Below, one piece after another: positions 43,561 through 51,340 of a stretch of DNA of 64,000 nucleotides. Under the pieces are notes generated by a model. The model worked only from the letters and a program-made list of their open reading frames with translations, was not told where the DNA came from and ran no database searches. Source of the stretch: an uncultured Gammaproteobacteria bacterium (GTDB lineage Bacteria > Pseudomonadota > Gammaproteobacteria > Arenicellales > Poriferihabitantaceae); assembly GCA_947259885.1 (NCBI GenBank), contig CAMYNW010000005.1:113056-177055 (forward strand), written 5' to 3'. The position numbers and the translations under genes were made by a program. The stretch's first letter is position 1; every line of letters starts with the position of its first letter.

Positions 43561-44430
43561 CTATGACTCCGCACCTCTAAGGAACTTATCAATCTCTGGG
43601 GTACGATATCCGTCGTTGCGCCAGATCACGGGAAAATAGTTTTCGTCGAGAAGATTGTCATTAAGGTGTTTGTAGCGACTATATATTGTCCCGGTGCCTT
43701 GTTTGAGATGCGCCGGATCATAGTGTGCATCGCTACGCATACCGTGAAGCACCAAGGATCGCCGTGGCCGCGATGATTTATTTTCGCTGGATCCATGCCA
43801 GGTCCATCCGTGATGGAAAGAACCGCCGCCCTTGGGCACCTCGACGTAGACGATTTCCGGCTCAACGCCTTGCCTTTTTGCAGCCTGCTCCATATAGCGT
43901 CGATAGTCTTCGGGCCCATGGAATTCGCCTTCGGGGGCAGAGTACTGCCATTTATGTGAACCCCTGACGAACTCAATAGTACCCCCGCTGGCGGCAGTAT
44001 TATCTAGTGCTATCCAGCAACTCAGCAATTCAGACGGTGTATACCAATTGAGATAGGCATTATCCTGGTGATAAAGAATTGAACGCGTGCCGGGCGGTTT
44101 CCACACGACGTTGTCGATCATGAGGCGTGTGCCGGGCCAGCCTCCCAGGGCAGCAATAGACTCGCCTATATCAGACCGCGTCACAACGCTTGCGATAGTT
44201 CGGTTCGCCTTCCAGCCGTTACATATCTGACGGGTTAGAGTCGGATCGCCGGTACCCTGCTGCCAGTTGACCTCATCTGGCGTTATACCGGTTTCAAACT
44301 GACCGCGAAACAGTTGGTCAAAGCAGTTTCGAAGCTTATCCACCATTTCATTGCTGATTAGACGCTCAATCACCAGGAAACCATCGTTGTTGAATCGACT
44401 AATTTGAGCGTCGGACAGGTTCTGTATCAT
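43561..44430 (-). CDS. Phytanoyl-CoA-dioxygenase-family (PhyH) protein
   Basis: A 289-residue Fe(II)/2OG oxygenase. Iron ligands are His121-x-Asp123 (LYHQDNAY) and His212 (WTWHGSSEN), and Arg224 (RPRRSLVLHG) is placed to bind 2OG. The N-terminal helix DAQISRFNNDGFLVIERLIS is typical of PhyH. Bacterial members hydroxylate lipids, ectoine, mitomycin-type or other small molecules. It stands alone and no substrate cue is present nearby. All key residues are intact. Confidence 0.85.
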   Translation of the reverse strand: MIQNLSDAQISRFNNDGFLVIERLISNEMVDKLRNCFDQLFRGQFETGITPDEVNWQQGTGDPTLTRQICNGWKANRTIASVVTRSDIGESIAALGGWPGTRLMIDNVVWKPPGTRSILYHQDNAYLNWYTPSELLSCWIALDNTAASGGTIEFVRGSHKWQYSAPEGEFHGPEDYRRYMEQAAKRQGVEPEIVYVEVPKGGGSFHHGWTWHGSSENKSSRPRRSLVLHGMRSDAHYDPAHLKQGTGTIYSRYKHLNDNLLDENYFPVIWRNDGYRTPEIDKFLRGAES

Positions 44431-44730
44431 TTTTAGACAATACTCTTGTTGTAACCTTGCGTGAATTGTGACTTAGTTAACTAACTGAACATTGACAATA
44501 CGGTTTAACCTAACGTGATTGCTCCAAGGTTTAAACGATTTTTCAGTTTGATGCATATTGATTCGGTAGAAAGATAGCACAAAGAATTTAGAGAACAACT
44601 GCTGAAAACAGCAATCTTGATTTTGCAGCATTAGTAATCAGGTGAAACAATGGAGGCCGGCAAGAAAGGGGCCAAGAAACGTGTTTAAGAGTTTAATCGT
44701 TCATCGTTAAGTTACATATTCACTTTATCT

Positions 44731-45180
44731 ATGATCTCCAGTAACAATAAAGACCCATTTCAATTAGATCGGTTTTTACAGGCTCAAGAGGGTGCCCACG
44801 ACGCAGTGCTTTCGGAATTGCGTGCCGGACGCAAGCAGTCTCATTGGATGTGGTTCGTGTTTCCGGAAATAGAAGGTTTGGGAAGCAGCCCGACGGCATC
44901 ACAGTTCGCCATTAAAAGCATTGCTGAGGCGGAAGCCTATTTGCATCATCCTATACTTGGGCCTCGTTTACGGGAATGTACAACGACACTTTTGAGTAGT
45001 AGCGGGTTGTCAGCTTCCGATGTTTTCGGCTATCCAGATGATCTTAAGTTTTGCTCCTCAATGACACTTTTCGATCATGTCGCACCAGACAACTCTCTGT
45101 TTGCGGACGCCATTAGCAAATACTGCGAAGGGCATCGGGATGAAAAGACGCTGGCTATTTTGCATGCGAACGAGATTTGA
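44731..45180 (+). CDS. DUF1810-family protein
   Basis: A 149-residue protein with the DUF1810 pattern: DPFQLDRFLQAQ, ELRAGRKQSHWMWFVFPE, GLGSSPTASQFAIKS, AEAYLHHPILGPRLREC and DLKFCSSMTLFDHV. The family is widespread and of unknown role. ATG 44731 has no strong Shine-Dalgarno. It lies divergent from the PhyH gene across a gap of 300 bp (44431-44730) in which I see nothing but promoter-like AT-rich sequence. Confidence 0.8.
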   Translation: MISSNNKDPFQLDRFLQAQEGAHDAVLSELRAGRKQSHWMWFVFPEIEGLGSSPTASQFAIKSIAEAEAYLHHPILGPRLRECTTTLLSSSGLSASDVFGYPDDLKFCSSMTLFDHVAPDNSLFADAISKYCEGHRDEKTLAILHANEI

Positions 45181-45412
45181 GATCTAGAAAGGCCAAACTC
45201 GATTAAACGGTTTCTGAAACTGGCCACACTTTGAACGTGACCGCGCGAGTTTGACAACTTTAATTTTGAGACTGCTTAAATTCTGCCCTGGCCCCCAAAC
45301 TCCTCTAAAAATTGAACTTACCAGTTTGTCTGACAGTGCATCGCTTAGCGTATGGAATGGTGTCGGTAAAAGAATCGTGTGTCACACAAACGAAAGCGAA
45401 TCAAATACTGAA

Positions 45413-46596
45413 CTACCGATTTTTTTTCGCAAATCTACAAGAGGGGCGTTGATGCTGGGTACTTTTCCAGGCGTTAATTGTGAAATCTCGGCGCACGGAT
45501 AATAGTTGTCCAGCAGGTTGCTTCGCCTCTTCAGGCCTGCCAGTTTGTTGATAGATAATCACGAGATCAGTCAGGCCAAATCCCGCGTTGCGGACGTTAA
45601 AGGCATTGAAAGCACTGATTGCCTCTTCGAATCTTGCTGCCAGTCGATAAGCGTTGCCGAGAATCCCTAAGTAGTAGCCGGGATAGTTCGGGCTCAAGGT
45701 CATCGCTCTTTCACCATGCAGCACCGCTTCCTCTGAGAACCCCGAAAACGCCAATATGAAGCAGGCAAATGTTGCTGCATCAGCCGAACCAGGGGCGACC
45801 TGAACAGCTTTTCTAATATGGGTTAAGGCGTCGTCGTAGCGATCTTCCATGAGCAAACCGAGCCCTGCAGTAATGTTGGCAGCGGAATTCTCGGGATCCA
45901 GTTCGAGCGCGCGCTCAGCGTATCCTCGTGCCTTGCCAAGTGCGGTTTCCCGGTCGTCCTACCAGCCGAAGCGTGCATCGGAATAGTGTTTAAAGCCGAC
46001 CATGGCATTGAGCGCGGCCGAATTTGGATCAAGCTCGAGCGCCCGATTCCAGCATTCAAGCACCCGGGCCGCATTTCCCTTGGTAACCGCTTGGCGGTAA
46101 AAGGACAGGCCCTCCACCCAGTGTGTCCACGCTTCGACGTTGCTGGTTGTTGTGTACTGCAGCCGCGCCTGCTCGTCCTCGGTCAGCTTGACTTGCATCT
46201 CGGTCGCCAGGACTAGCGTGATTTCGTCCTGGACCGCGAAAATGTCGTCTATGGTGCGGTCATAGCGTTCGGCCCAGACGTGAGAGCCGCTGCGGGCATC
46301 GATAAGCTGTGCGGTGATGCGAATGCGGCTTGCGCTCTTTCTAACACTGCCCTCAAGAACATACCGCACATCAAGTTGCTTCGCCACTTCGCGGATTCTG
46401 AGGCTCTGGCAAATGCCGCAACCAGTGCATCACCTCGAATCTCATGGGCGACGCCGCTACAGCAGGCGATGATTTCTGAGAATCGGCGGAACGCATCCTG
46501 CATGCGCTGATGGGCCACCGTCTCATCCAACTGCACCAGTCCCGTGGAGTCAACAACATCGGCGCGCAGAAGAACAGCAAGTTTTCGATTGATCAC
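45413..46596 (-). pseudogene. Third cyclase-TolB-TPR gene, internally deleted and with a stop
   Basis: From 46596 the frame encodes the cyclase start (LAVLLRADVVDSTGLVQ, HEIRGDALVAAFARAS). Near 46400 it jumps, with frame change, straight to the TolB-like block (REVAKQLDVRYVLEGSVRKS), losing roughly 200 or more codons that the paralogues at 26318 and 28899 contain. The new frame then meets TAG at 45961-45959 after DARFGW, and continues beyond it, in the same frame, with good TPR sequence (DDRETALGKARGYAERALEL, EDRYDDALTHIRKAVQ) to 45413. The gene is therefore dead: one deletion with frameshift and one nonsense codon. Confidence 0.85.
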
Positions 46597-46877
46597 GGAG
46601 CAGGATTTTATTCGGTCTCGAGCTTATTGCAGATAGTACAGCGGTTGTTAGCGAGAGGCGAGTAGTGTAATCCTTTGGTACAGCAGATGGAGGGTGTTTA
46701 TCCTTTCAATAACAGATATCGACGAGGTTACACTATAGTTCTTCTATCACCTTTTGCTTGTACACACGATTTTCTGTGTTCTATTGTGCAATACTCATCT
46801 TGTAAGGTGTAGCTTAGGGTCAGAGTTAAACTCGAAGCGATAGCAAACTTAACAGCAAAACTACTTAAGAAATTCGA

Positions 46878-47302
46878 TGAACGATAAGACCGTCGGTGGT
46901 ATTCACTGGAGTTTCTGGATAGTCGGTGCTATGGGCTGGTTTGGAATATTATGGGTGTCATTAATTTTTTTATGCAGATGAATCCAGAGGCGGTCGCTGC
47001 TTATCCCGAGTCGCATCGCGCAATAATTGAAGGGCGGCCCGCCTGGGCGTTTGCGATTGCTGTTTTTTGTTGGCGCGCTTGGCTGCCTTCTGCTCCTGCT
47101 CAGGAAGTCGGTGTCCTACTATTTTTTTATCGCGTCGCTACTCGGTGTAATTGTGACAATGATCCATACGCTTGGCGTGGTCGGTTCTACAATCGACTTT
47201 GGTGCCTTTGAGATAGTGATGATGATGGTGATGCCCATAGTGGTGGCAGCGTTTTTAATCTGGTATTCGAAGCGAGCCGAGCACAAGGGTTGGACTGGCT
47301 AA
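46878..47302 (+). pseudogene. Small membrane protein gene with two frameshifts
   Basis: Three frames read in order give one plausible four-helix protein of about 140 residues: MNDKTVGGIHWSFWIVGAMG (frame from 46878), MGVINFFMQMNPEAVAAYPE (frame of 46951) and GALGCLLLLLRKSVSYYFF to KRAEHKGWTG (frame of 47027, stop at 47302). The first shift lies near 46945, the second near a run of six T at about 47063. I recall similar small membrane proteins in marine proteobacteria but know no function. The homopolymer makes a sequencing error possible for the second shift. Confidence 0.65.
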
Positions 47303-47322
47303 GAACAATCGGTAGGTACTGA

Positions 47323-47571
47323 ATGGCGACCCCTAAAAGATATCCGTTGCCGAAGAGATTTAATGCGGCGCTGTCAGACAATGCTTATGAGCGCCTTAGG
47401 TCTCTGAACGAAAAGTATGGTTATGGCAACAATTATTTGCTCACCATATTGCTGGAAAACCTTAACGATATCGTGGACCAGGACGCGCTCGAAAAAGCAT
47501 TTGAAGAGTTTAAAGCGGAGTATGGAGCGCCGGCCACGAAGGGCATGAAAAAAAACAGTAAAAATAAATAG
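47323..47571 (+). CDS. Small hypothetical protein with helix-rich middle
   Basis: An 82-residue protein from ATG 47323, 20 bp after the frameshifted membrane gene. It has a basic start (MATPKRYPLPKRFNAALSD), a helical centre (AYERLRSLNEKYGYGNNYLL) and a Lys-rich end. The pattern weakly recalls ribbon-helix-helix DNA-binding proteins, but I cannot confirm that. Function unknown. Confidence 0.6.
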   Translation: MATPKRYPLPKRFNAALSDNAYERLRSLNEKYGYGNNYLLTILLENLNDIVDQDALEKAFEEFKAEYGAPATKGMKKNSKNK

Positions 47572-47978
47572 TAAAGGGGCCAGCTTTACTTGCCAGGCTT
47601 GCAATCTGCCGCACACCAGTGATGATCCCCGGGGCGATGATATTATCGTGGCAGAGTGTTTGCATGTTGGAGAGATTGTTAACATCAGTTGAATGAAGGA
47701 GTGTGAATTGCCCGACCCTATATCAAAGGGCATTACGATCCTGATAAAAGTACTAGAGTCAGTCTGGGTAAGATCAGAATCCCTAGCGCTTCTGGCTTTA
47801 GTATCAAGCTACAATGGGAACAGCTAGGAGAGCCGGTGGCGATATATGACTGATCGCTTAAGTCCATGAAATTTGGGAAGCAGTGGGAATTAGTCTAATA
47901 CCATAGGAGGTAAAAGCCTTGAAGTGCTGTTAACCTAGCCCTAAGTATTGCAAACCCGGTATTCTTATCCAGTTATTT
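47572..47978. other. Intergenic region without a supported gene
   Basis: The gap has stops in all frames of any length. AAAGGGGCCAGCTTTACTT near 47574 resembles a segment near 19460. TAGGAGGTAAAAGCC near 47905 looks like a strong Shine-Dalgarno with no useful start after it, which may mark a lost gene. Confidence 0.35.
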
Positions 47979-48362
47979 GTGTATCAGTTTTTACTCCATT
48001 TTTTTCCGCTTTTCACCATCTTTCTGTTCTGTATGGCAGCGGTGTACTTCTTTCGTTACATCAACTCGATTCGAAAGATCGAAGACCATATGGCGTCGAA
48101 CCGGCCCATGGAGTGGGAAGCGATGGGAAAACCCAGTATTTTCTCTAAAAAAGATTCGGTGAAAACTGCCGAGCTTAGAAAGCTCGTTGAAGGTGAAAGC
48201 GAAAACGAGAACGATTTACAGGATTTACGACTTATCGTGCTCGGGGAAATCTCAAAGAAATTGAATCACCATATGCGCGTAATGCTTTGGTCTGCCTTCG
48301 GGATGTATATTTTTACGATTTTTGCGGTTAGGTTTTTACTTGGTCAGATTCAGGGATTCTAA
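47979..48362 (+). CDS. Small two-helix membrane protein
   Basis: A 127-residue protein from GTG 47979. One membrane helix is at the N-terminus (FFPLFTIFLFCMAAVYFFRY) and one near the C-terminus (VMLWSAFGMYIFTIFAVRF), with an acidic soluble middle (EGESENENDLQDLRLIV). I do not recognise the family. It ends 6 bp before the convergent enolase-superfamily gene. Confidence 0.6.
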   Translation: MYQFLLHFFPLFTIFLFCMAAVYFFRYINSIRKIEDHMASNRPMEWEAMGKPSIFSKKDSVKTAELRKLVEGESENENDLQDLRLIVLGEISKKLNHHMRVMLWSAFGMYIFTIFAVRFLLGQIQGF

Positions 48363-48368
48363 TTCATT

Positions 48369-49421
48369 CTAAACTGGCATAACGCCATGCCCGGGTTCTT
48401 CAAACGGCGAGATGTGGTGGCCCGGCTGATGATGAGTTCCACCCCAGTCAGCGTCAAGAATAAGCGGCTGGCGTAAATCGCAGCCTGCTATCAACAGCGC
48501 TTCTGGAACCCCACAGGCTAGGTGCAGATTGGCGGCAGTCGCGATATGGCCGCACCAAGGCCCGTCGATTCGCATCGGCATGCCGGCTTCAATGCAGAGA
48601 TCTCGGGCGGTTTTGGCCACTTCAAGACCACCTAAGAATGGCGGTTTAATGCATACCGAATGCGCAATGCCCTCGGTCGCAACTTTACTGATCGTAGGCA
48701 GGTCAGATAAACATTGATCAAACATCACCGGCTTCTTGCATTGCGCGGCCACTCGAGTGTTTTCCTCTATCGTCTTGCAGGGCTCTTCCCACACGATTCT
48801 ATGGTCGTCAAATTCGGCAATGACCGAGAGCGCTGCATCGACCTTAAGCGCACTATTGAAATCGGCAAGGATCAGTTGATCCGCGGTCAGGGCGTTGAGC
48901 GCCACGCTGACCATGTCGATATCCGACTGCAGATCACCGATACCAAGCTTGATCTGTACCACTTTCCAGCCGGTCGCTTCCGATTTGAGAGTCAGACCTG
49001 CCTGCTCGGCATCGCCACCCGACAGTGAATAGTACTCTGGCACCGAATCCAGCACCCGCCCGCCAAGTAGCGCATACATCGGCAGTTCCGCTTTGCGTGC
49101 CGTCCAGTCGAGGTATGCGGTATCGAGACCGAATGCCAGGCCTTTAAACATTTCGTCATCCTGTTGCAGCTTTCGAATTAATACAGGAACGCTTGCAATG
49201 GATTCTCCCGAGAGGGAATTCAGAATGGGTTCCTCAAGGCTCGGCGCAATTTGGTCAAATTTCCCTCTACGGATGACTTCACCCCAGCCTATACGGCCAT
49301 CGGTGGTCTCAAGCCGCAACACACGCACATAGAGCTCGGTCTGCGTCACAAACGACATCACATATTCACCATGCGTAAAGTGAAATATATGATCTTCGAA
49401 GGTGACCTTTTTAATATTCAT
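48369..49421 (-). CDS. Enolase-superfamily (mandelate racemase/muconate cycloisomerase-like) enzyme
   Basis: Start set at ATG 49421 (MNIKKVTFEDHIFHF; 350 residues); a longer frame reaches 49460. The capping domain (ETTDGRIGWGEVIRRG) and barrel show WKVVQIKLGIG with the KxK-type lysine, LILADFNSAL (first metal Asp), VWEEPCK (second, Glu) and PVMFDQCLSD (third, Asp), then CIKPPFLGG with the second lysine. So acid and base residues are in place. Members racemise, epimerise or dehydrate sugar and amino acids or dipeptides; the substrate is not evident. A broken relative lies at 18194-19112. Confidence 0.82.
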   Translation of the reverse strand: MNIKKVTFEDHIFHFTHGEYVMSFVTQTELYVRVLRLETTDGRIGWGEVIRRGKFDQIAPSLEEPILNSLSGESIASVPVLIRKLQQDDEMFKGLAFGLDTAYLDWTARKAELPMYALLGGRVLDSVPEYYSLSGGDAEQAGLTLKSEATGWKVVQIKLGIGDLQSDIDMVSVALNALTADQLILADFNSALKVDAALSVIAEFDDHRIVWEEPCKTIEENTRVAAQCKKPVMFDQCLSDLPTISKVATEGIAHSVCIKPPFLGGLEVAKTARDLCIEAGMPMRIDGPWCGHIATAANLHLACGVPEALLIAGCDLRQPLILDADWGGTHHQPGHHISPFEEPGHGVMPV

Positions 49422-49435
49422 AGAACCAAAAAGCA

Positions 49436-49482
49436 AAAAAAGGCGACGAGAGATTAACAATTAATCCCTGCGTCACCTTTTC
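49436..49482 (-). terminator. Intrinsic terminator of the GFA gene
   Basis: Long inverted repeat with arms GGTGACGCAGGGATTAA and TTAATCTCTCGTCGCC (one bulge), followed on the minus strand by a T-run. It sits between the GFA stop and the enolase-superfamily start. It is related to hairpins at 56272 and 57636. Confidence 0.75.
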
Positions 49483-49502
49483 TAGTTACTGTTTTTATTT
49501 AG

Positions 49503-49940
49503 TTAAGAAGACTCGGGCCAAACGAATTCGGGACGTAATCCTTCGTAGACCGGTCGACCGTCGTCAGGTCTTGGTACTCCAGTGGCTGGATCATAAAACG
49601 CATGATATGTCGCAGGCATAGCGTCACCATCATGCCCCATGAGGTTCGGCACGATAGCGCGAATTCGATGCTGTTTATCATCGAGCATAATGGGTGTACC
49701 ACAGGTCGAGCAAGTGCATAGCTCCAACGGCCCATCGGTGTTTTGGTCATTAAAGGGCTGGCGTTTCAGGCTGTCTGGATTATCTACTTGGAGATCGCCG
49801 TGATTAAAAAAGACGACATGGGTAGTATCCTGTCCGGTAACCCGTTTACAAACTGAACAGTGACAAGTGTGATTGTCTATTGGTTCGTTATCAGAATTGG
49901 TATGAATGTGGTCGCATCCACCAGTATATTGATTTGGCAT
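49503..49940 (-). CDS. GFA-domain (glutathione-dependent formaldehyde-activating-like) zinc protein
   Basis: Start set at ATG 49940 because GAGGAG lies seven bases upstream; the protein (MPNQYTGGCDHIHTN) has 145 residues. The zinc-binding Cys pattern of the GFA fold is visible: GGC near the start, CHCSVCKRVTG and LCTCSTCGTPI. The family includes a spontaneous-reaction helper for formaldehyde and glutathione and centromere-binding CENP-V, but most bacterial members have no proven role. The last 50 residues (GHDGDAMPATYHAFYDPATG) are acidic and outside the core. It has its own terminator. Confidence 0.8.
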   Translation of the reverse strand: MPNQYTGGCDHIHTNSDNEPIDNHTCHCSVCKRVTGQDTTHVVFFNHGDLQVDNPDSLKRQPFNDQNTDGPLELCTCSTCGTPIMLDDKQHRIRAIVPNLMGHDGDAMPATYHAFYDPATGVPRPDDGRPVYEGLRPEFVWPESS

Positions 49941-50196
49941 AGCTTTTCTCCTCTTCTTGGTGGTTATAAGGTGTGACGAATACAAGATTCGACGACAAGC
50001 CCTAGGAAGTATAAAGCACTAGCTTATGCGGTTTAACAAAAATAAGTTATGGAAGGATTGATTTTGTGTTCCTCCGTTACCTTATTTAAAGAGGTGACGC
50101 TCTGGAAAAGTAAAGATTATTGGGTCGTTGTGATAAAGTGCACACCTGATCAATATGTTTAAGCCACTAAAATATAAGTGGACTCGGGGGATTCAA

Positions 50197-51321
50197 ATGT
50201 CTATCGGAGATGTTACCGATCGAATAGCACAACTTTCCGTTTCTAAACGTACACTGTTTGAGTCACGTTTGAGTGAGCTTGGACTCGATGACGTGATTCG
50301 CAAGTATCCCGCATTCAAGGCAAACGAGGAGGTGCGTGTTGCGCGAGTAGGCTCTGACAGGCTAAAACAGCCGAACGATGCATTTACCTTGGTTGTGCAT
50401 GCCCCCAATGCGCAGCCACAGCTCACAGCGTGGATCGAGGACAATAGTGCCTGGATCCAAGAAAATCTGCGGAAATCTGGAGCAATTTTGTTTCGAGATT
50501 TTCATATTGATGGACCTCCGGAATTCGAGCAGTGCATTGAACTTGCCTGCGGCAAAACTACGGACTACCCTGGCCTTGCTCAAGGCGTTGTGCTTCGACA
50601 GCATATTCATGGAAAGATTTATACCTCAACGGAGTACTCCCCGATGTTTCGCATCCGCCTGCACAATGAGTGTGCGTTTGCGAATACATGGCCGGCTCAG
50701 ATTTGTTTCTTCTGCGTTACTGCGCCCGCAAGTGGCGGTGAGACGCCGATTGCGGATTCGCGTCGCGTGCTCATGCACATCAAAGAGGAAACAGTAGATC
50801 GGTTGGCTAAGCATGGCATTCTATATGTCCGTAATTTCGGCTACGGGTCGTCGCGCACCTGGGAGCAGGCCTTTGCCACCACGGATAAGTCTAAAGTAGA
50901 AGAGATTTGCAGCGCAGAGGGGGTAACGTGTGAATGGTTGGACCGATCTCGGTTGCGCACTCGAGCGGTACGCTCGCCCGTTGCACGACATCCGATCACC
51001 GGCGATGTGGTCTGGTTCAATCATATTAATGCGTCGCATATTTCGTCACTCGAACCGGGACTGCGCGATGGGTTATTAACAGAATTCGGAAAGGACAACC
51101 TGCCAAGAAATTGCTACTACGGGGATGGTACTGATATTGATCAGAACGTGATCGATGAGATTCAGCAGGCATACGAGGCGCAAACCGAGGCTTACGACTG
51201 GCAGTCTGGTGATTTACTTATGCTCGACAACATGTTGACAGCGCATGGAAGAAATCCATTTACAGGCCAACGTAAAATTGTGGTCGGCATGGCAGGTTCA
51301 ATCAAACGAACCGGCTCGTGA
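50197..51321 (+). CDS. SyrP-like TauD/TfdA-family Fe(II)/2OG hydroxylase
   Basis: Start set at ATG 50197 (MSIGDVTDRIAQL) with GGGG at good spacing; a longer frame begins at 50155. About 374 residues. It follows the TauD/SyrP plan: SGAILFRDFHI, then the first iron pair His-x-Glu in RLHNECAF with YSPMF upstream, GGETPIADSRRVL, and the distal His with Arg in AHGRNPFTGQRKI. SyrP hydroxylates the beta carbon of an Asp held on an NRPS carrier. The next gene, 20 bp downstream, is an adenylation-carrier protein, which strongly suggests the same logic here. The substrate residue is unknown. Confidence 0.85.
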   Translation: MSIGDVTDRIAQLSVSKRTLFESRLSELGLDDVIRKYPAFKANEEVRVARVGSDRLKQPNDAFTLVVHAPNAQPQLTAWIEDNSAWIQENLRKSGAILFRDFHIDGPPEFEQCIELACGKTTDYPGLAQGVVLRQHIHGKIYTSTEYSPMFRIRLHNECAFANTWPAQICFFCVTAPASGGETPIADSRRVLMHIKEETVDRLAKHGILYVRNFGYGSSRTWEQAFATTDKSKVEEICSAEGVTCEWLDRSRLRTRAVRSPVARHPITGDVVWFNHINASHISSLEPGLRDGLLTEFGKDNLPRNCYYGDGTDIDQNVIDEIQQAYEAQTEAYDWQSGDLLMLDNMLTAHGRNPFTGQRKIVVGMAGSIKRTGS

Positions 51322-51340
51322 GAGGTAGCCAGGATCCGTG

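Noticed and set aside
43680..43700. TATATATTGTCCCGGT as a further copy of the dispersed repeat
   Set aside because: It lies inside the PhyH coding region, matches only ten bases and fits the protein frame.
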